64,000 nt of DNA from Streptomyces liliiviolaceus (GTDB taxonomy: Bacteria > Actinomycetota > Actinomycetes > Streptomycetales > Streptomycetaceae): positions 4,836,001-4,900,000 of the forward strand of contig NZ_JAGPYQ010000001.1 of NCBI RefSeq assembly GCF_018070025.1. The letters are read 5' to 3'. The notes under the pieces are model-generated. The model saw only the letters and a program-made list of their open reading frames with translations. It did not search any database and was not told where the DNA came from. The translations under genes were made by a program, and so were the position numbers. Shown here one piece after another: positions 1 to 7,817 of the stretch; the first letter of the stretch is position 1, and every line of letters begins with the position of its first letter.

Positions 1-71
1 AAGTTCCCCGTACCGAGGGCGTACTCGGAGACCCGCAGGCCGGATCGACGCCCGAATGTCGTATAGCGCAT
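1..71 (-). CDS. aldo/keto reductase, N-terminal fragment (cut by window edge)
   Basis: The first 23 codons of a leftward gene are visible, reading MRYTTFGRRSGLRVSEYALG and on. This is the usual beginning of actinobacterial aldo/keto reductases, with the first beta strand followed by the G-T-G-x-F-G turn. An AGGAG ribosome-binding site lies 8-9 bases upstream of the ATG. The family reduces carbonyls with NADPH in a cytosolic TIM barrel. The gene is divergent from a MerR regulator with a MerR-type operator between them, so it is the probable regulated target. The catalytic residues are outside the window. Confidence 0.8.
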   Translation of the reverse strand, partial: MRYTTFGRRSGLRVSEYALGTGN

Positions 72-401
72 GAAGCTCTTCTCCTGAATGAGTTGATCGT
101 CTTGAAGCGAGGGGCAGAGGTCGGTGGTGGTGCGGCTGCCGGAGCTACGTGTGGCGCATGTCCCGCACGACGCTCGGGACAGGACGGGAAGCCTGCGCAC
201 CTGTCCAGCCGATCGAGGGCCGTGACCCCGTCCCGCTTCGGACGACGGTTGACCTTCCTGTAGGGGGAAGGTCAACTCTTGTCGCGGTGACCGTGACGTG
301 ACAGACCTGGGTCGGTCACTCCGCTCGCTGCCGTGGGCCAGGGCCTGCCGCCCCTACCCTTGGGTCCCCGAGCCCCGCAGCATGTTCGCGAAGGAGAAGA
401 C
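72..401. other. divergent promoter region between aldo/keto reductase and MerR gene
   Basis: This 330-base spacer holds no convincing gene. It carries the perfect inverted repeat at 248-276 and the AAGGAG ribosome-binding site (391-396) of the MerR gene. The rest is the untranslated leader of the two divergent genes. Confidence 0.6.
248..276. promoter_or_regulatory. MerR-type operator
   Basis: GTTGACCTTCC and GGAAGGTCAAC form a perfect 11-base inverted repeat around a 7-base spacer. Both arms contain TTGAC, a -35 element. MerR family operators sit in over-long promoter spacers with exactly this kind of GTTGACC-to-GGTCAAC dyad. It lies between the aldo/keto reductase (start 71) and the MerR gene (start 402), so it probably controls one or both. 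Confidence 0.75.
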
Positions 402-1205
402 GTGACGGCACGCCTCACCATCGGGGAGTTCGCCTTCGTAACGCATCTGAGCAAGAAGGCGCTGCGCCACTACCATGAAGTCGGCCTGCTGGAACCGGCT
501 CACACCGACCCGCACACCGGATACCGGCACTACGGCACCGATCAGGTCGCCCAAGCACAGATCATCCGGTGCTACCGCGGGCTGGACATGCCGTTGCCGG
601 ACGTGAAGGCAGTGCTGGGGGCGGAAAGCGCGGAGGACCGCAACGCGATCATCGCCGCGCATCTGACGCGCATGGAGGACCAGCTCCGCGAGACCGGCGA
701 AGCCGTCCGGACACTGCGTGAACTCCTGACCGCGGAGACCACGGAGATCGACGTCGAGTTCCGCACGCTGCCCGCCGTACGAGTGTGGGCCCTGACCAAC
801 ATGATCGCTCTGGGCGATTACCACACGTGGTACGCCGACGCTCTGCAAGAGATCCGGGCGGCCCTGGCCGGTGTCGATCAGGCCCCGCTCGGCCCACTGG
901 GCGGGCTCACCACACGAGAGCTGTTCACCGAGGACACGGGAAGGGCTACGCTCTTCGTCCCCACAGACCTGTCGGTGCCGTCCGGTACCCGGCTGGTGGA
1001 GAGCCACCTGCCGCCCGCCCGCTATGCGATCGCGGTGCACGACGGTGACCGCGCGAGCTCGGATCTGACGTGCGGTGCCCTGGGCAGCTACGTGACGGAA
1101 CGGCACATCGGTGTCTCGGGGCCCGTCCGCGAGCACTACATGTCGATGGACGGCTCCAGCCCTTCGACCACCGAAATCTGCTGGCCTGTCATGGCGGACG
1201 CGTAG
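402..1205 (+). CDS. MerR family transcriptional regulator with GyrI-like effector domain
   Basis: This is a 267-residue regulator. Residues 1-70 form a winged helix of MerR type (LTIGEFA, then LSKKALRHYHEVGLLEP, then the GYRHYG wing). Residues 75-115 form the dimerisation helix. The rest resembles the GyrI/BltR-type ligand-binding domain, starting near VEFRTLPAVRVWAL. The GTG at 402 was chosen because AAGGAG (391-396) is correctly spaced and translation begins exactly at the HTH; an upstream in-frame start at 333 has no such support. BltR-like members sense small hydrophobic ligands and activate efflux or detoxification genes. Here the divergent aldo/keto reductase is the likely target. The ligand is unknown. 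Confidence 0.88.
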   Translation: MTARLTIGEFAFVTHLSKKALRHYHEVGLLEPAHTDPHTGYRHYGTDQVAQAQIIRCYRGLDMPLPDVKAVLGAESAEDRNAIIAAHLTRMEDQLRETGEAVRTLRELLTAETTEIDVEFRTLPAVRVWALTNMIALGDYHTWYADALQEIRAALAGVDQAPLGPLGGLTTRELFTEDTGRATLFVPTDLSVPSGTRLVESHLPPARYAIAVHDGDRASSDLTCGALGSYVTERHIGVSGPVREHYMSMDGSSPSTTEICWPVMADA

Positions 1206-1352
1206 TAGTCCCAGGACGTCCGCGGATGGGCCGCAGACTCTGACGCACGCGGGCCTGCCCCGAAACACCCGCGAACATCACCACCTGACCAGAAGTGTGA
1301 CAGCACTCAACCGGCAGACATCTCCTACCGTCGGTGATGGGCGCAGAAGGAG

Positions 1353-1436
1353 CTACTCAGGGCGCTCACAGACCGCTTCGATGTTGTTGCCGTCCGGACC
1401 GCGTGCGAAGGCGGCGTAGTCCTCCTCCAACCGTCC
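1353..1436 (-). pseudogene. VOC/glyoxalase-family C-terminal remnant
   Basis: The last 27 codons before a TAG read GRLEEDYAAFARGPDGNNIE and then AVCERPE. This closely matches the end of VOC (glyoxalase/bleomycin-resistance fold) proteins, where YAAFxxDPDGNNIEAVxH carries the final metal-ligand Glu and last strand. No upstream part of such a protein is present; the next bases on this strand are the end of an ANTAR gene. It is a stump of a deleted gene, probably lost when the ANTAR block was inserted or rearranged. Confidence 0.6.
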
Positions 1437-1446
1437 GGCACGAGCG

Positions 1447-2760
1447 TCACCGATGCGGGCCCGGGTCCTGCGGGTACTGGGAGAGGATGGCGCGGGCGAG
1501 GTCGGCGAGGGGCAGGTTCTGTGCGCGTGCCATGGTCTGCAGCCAGGTGACGGCTTCACTGGGGCTGATGTGTTGGGTCGCGGCGACGATACCGATGGCT
1601 GTGTTCAGGTCGTCCCGGTCGGCGGTCGCTCTGATCTCCTCGATGATCTCGCCGTCCATGTCGGCCAGCAGCACCGCCGTCGTGATCTCCGCGAAGGCCT
1701 GCGCGTCGGCGGGCGGTCCCGCGGGGGCGGTGGCGCCGCGCCTGCGGTAGAGGGTGAGGGTGCCGAGGGTGGCGGTGGCCGTGCGCAGGGGGTAGGCGAA
1801 GACTGCGCCGACAGCGATACCGGCCGTGGCTTCGGCGAACAGCGGCCACCTGGCAGCGCCGTGGTCCAGGTCGGGCACGAGAACGCGTTCACCCGTGTCG
1901 AACGCGGTCAGGGAGGGCCCCTCGCCGGTGATGTACTGCAGTTCTTCGGCACGTCGGCCCCACGAGGAGCTGACGGCGAGCTGAAAATTCTCCGGGCCCT
2001 CACCGTGCAGGGTGATCACGGCGGCATCGGCTGCTGACAGTTCCCGCACGGCGGCCTCACACACCGCACCGGCGCAGTCGCGGGGGCGGGTGTGGCGGGC
2101 GGCGTGAAGGACCGCGTGCCACAGCCCGTCACTGCGGGCGACCTCGGCGACCGGCAGGACTGCGGAGGGAGACGGCCCGCCGGGGTTGGCGCGACCGGCG
2201 GCGACGGCCCGGGCCGCGCGCTCGTAGCGGGTGAGGGCCAGCATGGCGCGGCGCAGCACCACGGCCGGCGGGCGCGCGGTGTCCGTCCTGTCGTCGCGGT
2301 GGGCGCGGTACAGAGCCTCGTGCACCGCGGTGACGTCCTCGACGTGGTGCAGGGCGCCGACCACGTGGCCGTCGGCGTCCGTCAGAGGGGAGTTGACCGG
2401 GCTCCAGGCCCGGCGTTGGAAGGCCCCGGCGACGCGGATGTCGGGGATGTCGTAGCGCTGGATGCCCATGTCGTCCGGTGCACCGCGGCGCAGGACCCGT
2501 TCCAGGGAGGCGGTGAGGTTGCGTACGCCGGTCGCGTCAGCGTCCCGGGGGTCGTCGGGGAACGCGTCGAACATGTACGCGCCGAGCAGTTCCTCGCGCT
2601 CGCGTCCGGTGGCGTGCAGGTAGGCCGCGTTGACCCCGCGGATCCGGAAATCCGTGTCGAGCACCACGTAGGGGGCGGTGGTCACTTCGAACACAGGGCT
2701 GTCCGTTGTGACACGCAGCACTTCGTGCACGGGCATGCACCTGCCGAAATTCGGGACCAT
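1447..2760 (-). CDS. PAS-GAF-ANTAR regulator
   Basis: This 437-residue protein has three domains. A PAS domain covers about residues 15-125 (YVVLDTDFRIRGVNAAYLHA). A GAF domain covers about 205-370. A C-terminal ANTAR domain covers about 385-435 (DDLNTAIGIVAATQHISPSE, then AVTWLQTMARAQNLPLADLA). ANTAR domains bind paired hexaloop hairpins in nascent RNA and prevent termination. PAS and GAF domains would supply the signal. The start is uncertain: ATG at 2760 and at 2736 are both in frame and neither has a strong ribosome-binding site. It is one of four ANTAR genes clustered at 1.4-6.1 kb. It has no histidine kinase domain, so it is signal input fused directly to RNA output. Confidence 0.85.
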   Translation of the reverse strand: MVPNFGRCMPVHEVLRVTTDSPVFEVTTAPYVVLDTDFRIRGVNAAYLHATGREREELLGAYMFDAFPDDPRDADATGVRNLTASLERVLRRGAPDDMGIQRYDIPDIRVAGAFQRRAWSPVNSPLTDADGHVVGALHHVEDVTAVHEALYRAHRDDRTDTARPPAVVLRRAMLALTRYERAARAVAAGRANPGGPSPSAVLPVAEVARSDGLWHAVLHAARHTRPRDCAGAVCEAAVRELSAADAAVITLHGEGPENFQLAVSSSWGRRAEELQYITGEGPSLTAFDTGERVLVPDLDHGAARWPLFAEATAGIAVGAVFAYPLRTATATLGTLTLYRRRGATAPAGPPADAQAFAEITTAVLLADMDGEIIEEIRATADRDDLNTAIGIVAATQHISPSEAVTWLQTMARAQNLPLADLARAILSQYPQDPGPHR

Positions 2761-3094
2761 GACGGGTGTCCATCGCCAGCGTAGTCCTGCCCGCTGACCG
2801 GCCGTCAGCACTTTGCGGGAGGGCGTCCCAGGCCTGCCGTCACCCGCCCGTAGCACGTGGCCCGTGGCCCGTGGCCGTCGCGTCGGCGGTGCCGGCGCCG
2901 GTGCACGGCAGCGCGCCGCCCTCGTACAAGGTGGGGGCTGCGCAGCGGCTGCAGGGGGCAGGGGCGTCAGTCGGTCTCAGGGGTGCCGGTCTGGGGCTGG
3001 CCGGGAGCGGTGGATGCGAGCGATGCGCTCCTGCCTGCTCATGGGTGTACTCCCTGGCGCGGCCCCACCAGGCCGGCCGCTGGATCCTTCGCTG
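2761..3094. other. spacer between two leftward ANTAR genes
   Basis: No supportable gene is seen in these 334 bases. Short open frames exist on both strands but lack ribosome-binding sites and recognisable motifs. The region should hold the promoter of the PAS-GAF-ANTAR gene and any 3' end signal of the upstream GAF-ANTAR gene. No clear ANTAR target (two hexaloop hairpins) was identified by eye. Confidence 0.4.
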
Positions 3095-3766
3095 TCATCC
3101 TGGCAGCTCCCGCGCGATGACAGCGCGGGCGGCGTCCGCCAGAGAGCGGCCCGAGGTGTAGGCCTGGGCCCGCAGTCGGTCCAGCGCTTCCGCGAGCGGA
3201 ACACCGAGGCGCACGCTCAGCACACCGGTCGCCTGGTGCACCTCGGCCCGGTGCAGGTCGACGGCCCCCGCATGGCCGGGACCGTCCACGGCCTCGCCGG
3301 CAGAGGGCCACAGGCGCACCACCCGCTGGGCGAGCGCGTCGGCGACCAGCCAGCCCTCCGTCGACGCCCGGCCGGTCAGCGGGCCGGTTGTGCGGCGATA
3401 GCCGGTCATCGTTCCGACCTGTACGGCACCGATGTGCACCGGCCAGACAAACACGGCCGCCACCCCCAGCACCTCCGCCTCCGCGGCGAACTGCGGCCAC
3501 TGCCGCAGCAGCAGCCGCTCCAGGTCGGGCACCTCAACCGTCGTCTCGTCCTGGAACAGCAGGCCGGGCCCCTGCCCCAGGACGAACTGCAGATCCTCCA
3601 GCCGTTCACTGGTCGCGTCGCTGAACCACACCAGTTCCCGGCCCACCGAGACGGCCATCCCGTCCAGACCCAGAGCCCGCGCGCAGGCCACCGCCCACCG
3701 CCGGTGCTCCTCCTCGGTCGCCGCCGTATGCAGGGCGTCCAGAAGATCCCGGACCGAAGGCCCCAT
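3095..3766 (-). CDS. GAF-ANTAR regulator
   Basis: This 223-residue protein has a GAF domain (about residues 10-150, including LEDLQFVLGQGPGLLFQDE and the LGVAAVFVWPVHIGAVQVG core) and a C-terminal ANTAR domain (about 170-222, EVHQATGVLSVRLGVPLAEA). The ATG at 3766 is preceded by GGAAGG at 8 bases; the longer open frame upstream lacks support. It resembles the rightward GAF-ANTAR gene at 5340-6065 in both domains (shared LEDLQ-xxxGQGP and EVHQATGxLS blocks), so the two look like paralogues. The likely role is RNA-binding antitermination controlled by a GAF-sensed signal. Target and signal are unknown. Confidence 0.85.
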   Translation of the reverse strand: MGPSVRDLLDALHTAATEEEHRRWAVACARALGLDGMAVSVGRELVWFSDATSERLEDLQFVLGQGPGLLFQDETTVEVPDLERLLLRQWPQFAAEAEVLGVAAVFVWPVHIGAVQVGTMTGYRRTTGPLTGRASTEGWLVADALAQRVVRLWPSAGEAVDGPGHAGAVDLHRAEVHQATGVLSVRLGVPLAEALDRLRAQAYTSGRSLADAARAVIARELPG

Positions 3767-4535
3767 CCCTACACCCTTCCGCCGCTCCCGCAAGCTTTCC
3801 GCGCCGTGCGGCCGGCGCCAGCCGCACACCGGCAGCGTAGTACGACCACCACACACCGTGACAGGCGGACCGTCACAGATCTCACCGCACTGCCCGCCTC
3901 ACGCGCTAGGCCTGCCACGCCAGGAGGTCGATGCCTGCCTCAGCGGGCCGGGCGGCAGAGTGTCTCGGTTCGGGGGCGGACAGGCCGAGCCCAAGGTGAG
4001 ACGCTGAAGGTGCCGGCCGCCGCCCATCGGGTGCGGCGGCGGCCAGGAAGCGCGAGGGGTCGGGAGCCCCCTCCTCGATCGGTTCCTCGCGCGGGCATGC
4101 CCTCCCGGCGATGCGAGGCCGCGGGAGTTGCCTCGCCGGGTGTGCCGGGCCGGGCGGAGGCTGGAGCTGCGTTGTCGGCGGCGCGGCTCCAGCCGGCTCT
4201 GTGTGGTCGTCACGGCTCAAGGGCTGGGAGCCTGCGGCATGGGCATCGCGCCCAACGTCACCTGCTCATGAGCGTAGAAGGAAAGCCGGATGATCGGAAG
4301 GCCGCACCCCACCACATGCACGGCGGGACGGCATAGCTCTCGCCCTCCGCCACGGGACCGGGCAGCCAAGGGCCGGGAACACGGGGCGACCCCACCGGGA
4401 TGGGACGTCGGGGGCAGTGAAAATGAGGCCGGGGTTCTCTAGCTACGGTCCGGAGTCTTGACGATACTGGGCGGTGTCAGTAAGGAGAGGACGCCTGCTG
4501 AAGGGGTGTCCACGCGACTTGGGAGGCGAGTGGGC
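3767..4535. other. 769-base divergent spacer in the ANTAR cluster
   Basis: This separates the leftward and rightward ANTAR pairs. Several overlapping open frames are present on both strands (for example a 22-codon frame at 4268-4336), but none has a recognisable domain or convincing translation start. An upstream in-frame TTG at 4458 could extend the next ANTAR protein but has no ribosome-binding site. The length is unusual for two divergent promoters and could hold leader RNA. Confidence 0.4.
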
Positions 4536-5276
4536 ATGCCGGACAGGTCGCGTGACGATCGGTTGGCTGCCGCTTTCGTCGAGCTCTCCGACACGCTGGT
4601 GCGGGACTTCGACGTGATCAGTTTCCTGCACACGCTCACCGAGCACTGTGTGGGACTGCTGGAGGTGCGGGCCGCGGGAGTCCTGTTGGCCACCCCGCAA
4701 GGACAGTTGGTGGACGCGGCCGCCTCGGACGACCACACCCGCCAACTGGAGATGGACAGCATCGAGTGGGACGAGGGCCCCTGCCGGGACTGCTACCACT
4801 CCGGCGTCCAGATGCCCGATATGCCGCTCGACACCGAAGCGGCCCGCACCCGCTGGCCCCGGTTCGCGCCCCGGGCCCTGGAGATGGGCTTCACCTCGGT
4901 GGTGGCAGCCCCGCTGCGGATGCACGAACAGGTGATCGGCGCCCTCAACCTGTTCCGCGACCAAACCGGCCCGCTGGATCCTTCCCAACTGCGGCTGGGC
5001 CAGGCCCTGGCGGACACCGCGACCATCGGCATCCTCCAACAGCGGGCGGTGACCGAGCAGATGAACATCACCGTGCAACTCCAGGCGGCCCTCGACAGCC
5101 GCGTCATCGTCGAACAGGCCAAGGGTTCCCTCTCCCAGCGCCGCCGGGTCAGCGTCGAGGAGGCGTTCACGCTGATGCGGGTCCACGCACGTGAACACCA
5201 GGTCCGGCTCACCGACATCGCCCGCCAGATCCTGGACGGCACCGCCGACGCCTCCCTGCTCGATCCCGGACACTAA
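4536..5276 (+). CDS. GAF-ANTAR regulator
   Basis: This 246-residue protein starts MPDRSRDDRLAAAFVELSDT. The GAF domain covers about residues 15-165 (LTEHCVGLLEVRAAGVLLA, then VVAAPLRMHEQVIGALNLF) and the ANTAR domain about 180-235 (SRVIVEQAKGSLSQRRRVSV, then EEAFTLMRVHAREHQVRLTD). The ATG at 4536 follows GGGAGG by 9 bases, better than the upstream TTG at 4458. The ANTAR part is the most canonical of the four (VIVEQAKG signature). It stands 63 bases upstream of a second ANTAR gene in the same direction and is probably co-transcribed with it. It contains Cys-rich WDEGPCRDCYHSG in the GAF domain, which could bind metal or respond to redox (inference). Confidence 0.87.
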   Translation: MPDRSRDDRLAAAFVELSDTLVRDFDVISFLHTLTEHCVGLLEVRAAGVLLATPQGQLVDAAASDDHTRQLEMDSIEWDEGPCRDCYHSGVQMPDMPLDTEAARTRWPRFAPRALEMGFTSVVAAPLRMHEQVIGALNLFRDQTGPLDPSQLRLGQALADTATIGILQQRAVTEQMNITVQLQAALDSRVIVEQAKGSLSQRRRVSVEEAFTLMRVHAREHQVRLTDIARQILDGTADASLLDPGH

Positions 5277-5339
5277 ACAGCCGCGCCCGGCCGCTCTCCG
5301 AGCTGCCGGGCCGACGAGCAGAGCGGAGGGGTGAGCACC

Positions 5340-6065
5340 ATGGTGCTGTCGGCGATGGCCTCCTACCTCCGGGCTCTGCACGTTCACCCGGGACCGGAAC
5401 TCGCCCCGCTGCCGCTTCAGGCCTGCGCCGCGGCACTCGGCCTGGACGGCCTGGGTTTCCTGCTCGCCCCCGCCCAGGGGCCCGTCGAACTGGTGCAGTC
5501 CTTCGGCCCCCGCACCCTCGCCCTGGAGGACCTGCAACTGACGCAGGGACAGGGACCCAGCCTCGACGCCGCCCGAGACGGCACACTCCTCCTGCTGCCC
5601 GACCTCAGCGATCCCACCGCCACCGCCGCAACCCGCTGGCCCACCCTGCCCGGCGCCATCCAAGACCTGGGCATCGCCGCGGTGTTCGCCTTTCCCGTAC
5701 GCATCGGCGTCATCACCCTCGGCGCGCTCACCGGCCACCGCACCAGCCCCGGCCCCCTCAGCGCCGACCGGCTCGCCGACACCTTCGCCCTGACCACCAC
5801 CCTCGCCCAGGTCATCATCGACCAGGCCGCCCGCCCCGGGGCCATGAGCAGCCTCCTCCTCGACGAACCCGGCCTGCACTTCGCCGAGGTCCACCAGGCC
5901 ACCGGCATGCTCTCCAACCAACTCGACATCACCTGCGCCCAGGCCTTGGTCCTCCTGCGCGCCCACGCCTACAGCCAGAACCGGTCCATACTCACCTGCG
6001 CCCGCGACATCCTCCATCACCGGCTCCAGCTGAAGAAGGATGGCAGCCGAGACCACGGTACGTAA
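5340..6065 (+). CDS. GAF-ANTAR regulator
   Basis: This 241-residue protein has a GAF domain (about residues 10-160, LEDLQLTQGQGPSLDAARDG, then IAAVFAFPVRIGVITLGAL) and a degenerate ANTAR domain at the C-terminus (about 180-230, FAEVHQATGMLSNQLDITCA). GGAGGG ends at 5330, directly against the GTG at 5331, too close to use; the ATG at 5340 has correct spacing and was chosen. It is paralogous to the leftward gene 3095-3766. Both are about the same length and keep the EVHQATG block. It is probably the second gene of an operon with 4536-5276. Confidence 0.85.
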   Translation: MVLSAMASYLRALHVHPGPELAPLPLQACAAALGLDGLGFLLAPAQGPVELVQSFGPRTLALEDLQLTQGQGPSLDAARDGTLLLLPDLSDPTATAATRWPTLPGAIQDLGIAAVFAFPVRIGVITLGALTGHRTSPGPLSADRLADTFALTTTLAQVIIDQAARPGAMSSLLLDEPGLHFAEVHQATGMLSNQLDITCAQALVLLRAHAYSQNRSILTCARDILHHRLQLKKDGSRDHGT

Positions 6066-6347
6066 CAGGGTGATCATCGGCGTGGGGTCACTGGAGGGGA
6101 TGCACCACGGCCGCGTCGCCCCCGCCGAGGAGCGAAGCGAGGCTGCGCGCCAAGCAGGAACGACCGTGCATCGCCGCCAACTGCACGACGTGATCTGATC
6201 TGTCCCCCTCCCCCCTCACTCGGGCGAATGTGCCTGATCCTCTCGCCACATCAGTTATGGGGAAGACGACCAGGGATGCGCGATGGACGTCCGGGATGCG
6301 GGCAGTCAGGCTTCGACCCCGCGGACGCATGAGGTAAGAAGACATCC

Positions 6348-7025
6348 GTGACCGAACCGCCCCGGACCGCCACCCAGCACGCGTTCATCGCGCTCGCCCC
6401 GCCCGACGAGGCGAAGGTCGAGCTGGCACACGCGCTGAGCCCGGCCTACGCCGCCTACCCGGACCTGCGCTGGAACCGCATCGAGGACTGGCACATCACC
6501 CTGGCCTTCCTGGGCGAGCTGCCGGTGCAGGCCGTCCAGCGGCTGCGTGCACCCCTCGCCGACCTGGCGGCTGCCAGCTCCCCTCTCGAACTGGCACTGC
6601 TCGGTGGCGGACACTTCGACGAGCGGGTGCTGTGGAGCGGCATCGAGGGCGATCTCGACGGACTGCACGAGCTGGCCGACACGGTACGGGCGCGGGTCAA
6701 GGACTGCGGCATCGCCTTCGTCGAACGTCCGCTGCGTCCCCACCTCACGCTGGCCCGCGCTCGCCGCTCCGACACCGCGTCCATAACGGCGGCGACCGCC
6801 TGCCTCGACGGCTTCACCGGACGCCCCTGGCGGACCGAACGCCTCCACCTGGTCGGCAGCACGGAACGAGGCCACCCAGGCCCGCGGCGCTACCAGGACG
6901 TCGACGCATGGCCCCTGGCCGCGGGGCAAAGGCGTCCCGATCCGAAACCGCCGCAGGCTGCTCCGCGTGAACAGCGGGGCGGTTCGGGCTCTGCGTTGAC
7001 GCCGCCGCAGCCCCACGCACCCTGA
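6348..7025 (+). CDS. thpR: RNA 2',3'-cyclic phosphodiesterase (2H superfamily)
   Basis: This 225-residue protein has the two His-x-Thr motifs of the 2H phosphoesterase family: HITLAFLG with His49 and HLTLARAR with His132. The pair forms the active site that opens 2',3'-cyclic phosphates on RNA or tRNA ends to 2'-phosphates. The N-terminal HAFIALAPPDEAKVELAHAL block is typical. The GTG at 6348 is the likely start. Beyond residue 185 the protein has a low-complexity tail rich in Pro, Gln and Arg (QRRPDPKPPQAAPREQRGG), which is longer than in usual family members and may be a frayed end next to the mobile-element scar that begins about 100 bases later. Confidence 0.85.
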   Translation: MTEPPRTATQHAFIALAPPDEAKVELAHALSPAYAAYPDLRWNRIEDWHITLAFLGELPVQAVQRLRAPLADLAAASSPLELALLGGGHFDERVLWSGIEGDLDGLHELADTVRARVKDCGIAFVERPLRPHLTLARARRSDTASITAATACLDGFTGRPWRTERLHLVGSTERGHPGPRRYQDVDAWPLAAGQRRPDPKPPQAAPREQRGGSGSALTPPQPHAP

Positions 7026-7122
7026 ACCCGGCGGGCCGGTCGCCCCGCCGGTGAAGCCCGCCGGTTAAGGAGGCGCGCACTCAGGGCCAACTACACAATC
7101 GTGACTGGTCTCTGGTCCTCAG

Positions 7123-7490
7123 GGTCCGCCGTACAGGGCACCGACAGAAGAAGCGACAGCCTTCTGGGACTGGGCAACCGGCGAAACCCTTCGCCACTCA
7201 GGCGCCCGCATCGAGGAGATGTGCGAGATCAGCCACCTCAGCATCCGCCACTACCAACGCGACAACGGTGAGACGGTCACCCTCCTGGTCATCAGCCCGA
7301 GCAAGACCAACCGCGAGCGCGTCATCCCGATGTCCGGCGAACTGTTCCACGTCATCGCGTCCGTCATCCGCCGGCACACCCGCGACGGCAGCCCGGTCCC
7401 GATCCTGCGGCGCTTCGACCCGCACGACAAGGTCTGGAGCCCGCCCATGCCGTTCCTGTTCCAGCGCAAGATCGTCTCCACCCGCAGCGT
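7123..7490 (+). pseudogene. tyrosine recombinase (integrase/transposase) internal fragment
   Basis: An uninterrupted frame reads YRAPTEEATAFWDWATGETL, then RHSGARIEEMCEISHLSIRH, then SPSKTNRERVIPMSGELFHV. This is the catalytic-domain region around the first conserved Arg of large site-specific tyrosine recombinases found in actinobacterial transposons. It lacks the N-terminal SAM-like domain and the distal HxxR...Y box. After VWSPPMPFLFQRKI the frame loses similarity. Both ends are missing, so it cannot be active. It marks the left edge of a mobile-element scar that runs to about 12 kb. Confidence 0.75.
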
Positions 7491-7677
7491 GATCAGTCCG
7501 GCATCCGTTCCGTCAAGGATTCGGCCGCCGTCGGGTCCAATCGCATCAGGGCAACGGCCAGAAGCGCAACGTGGGTGACACGAGCGGACCGACGCATGAC
7601 CTGGTCGGTGACACTGCGGACGGTCAGCTGAAGGCAGAGGAGCATGCGTCGGGCTCAGCCCGGTGCGATGAATAGCT

Positions 7678-7817
7678 CCGAGTGCCGCCGAACGCGCCCG
7701 GTTGAAGACGATGGCCTACAACCACAAGACCAAGTACCGCCTGCGGGTGCGTGCACAGTTGGTGCTGCACGCCGCGCGCGGACGCTCCAACGCGCGTCTC
7801 GCCCAGGAGACGGGGCT
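7678..7817 (+). pseudogene. IS630-family transposase N-terminal remnant
   Basis: The frame reads SAAERARLKTMAYNHKTKYR, then LRVRAQLVLHAARGRSNARL, then AQETGL. This is the first helix-turn-helix of IS630-type transposases (RAQIVLxAARGxSNxxIAxxTG). Similarity stops abruptly at 7817, where RHS-repeat coding begins in another frame. The element therefore seems to have inserted into the rhs gene and been largely deleted, taking the 5' part of rhs with it. Confidence 0.7.

Noticed and set aside
2813..4336. A 507-codon open frame on the plus strand across the leftward GAF-ANTAR gene.
   Set aside because: Its product is Arg/Pro/Gly-rich with no domain, and the opposite strand encodes a clear GAF-ANTAR protein; it is a GC-rich shadow.
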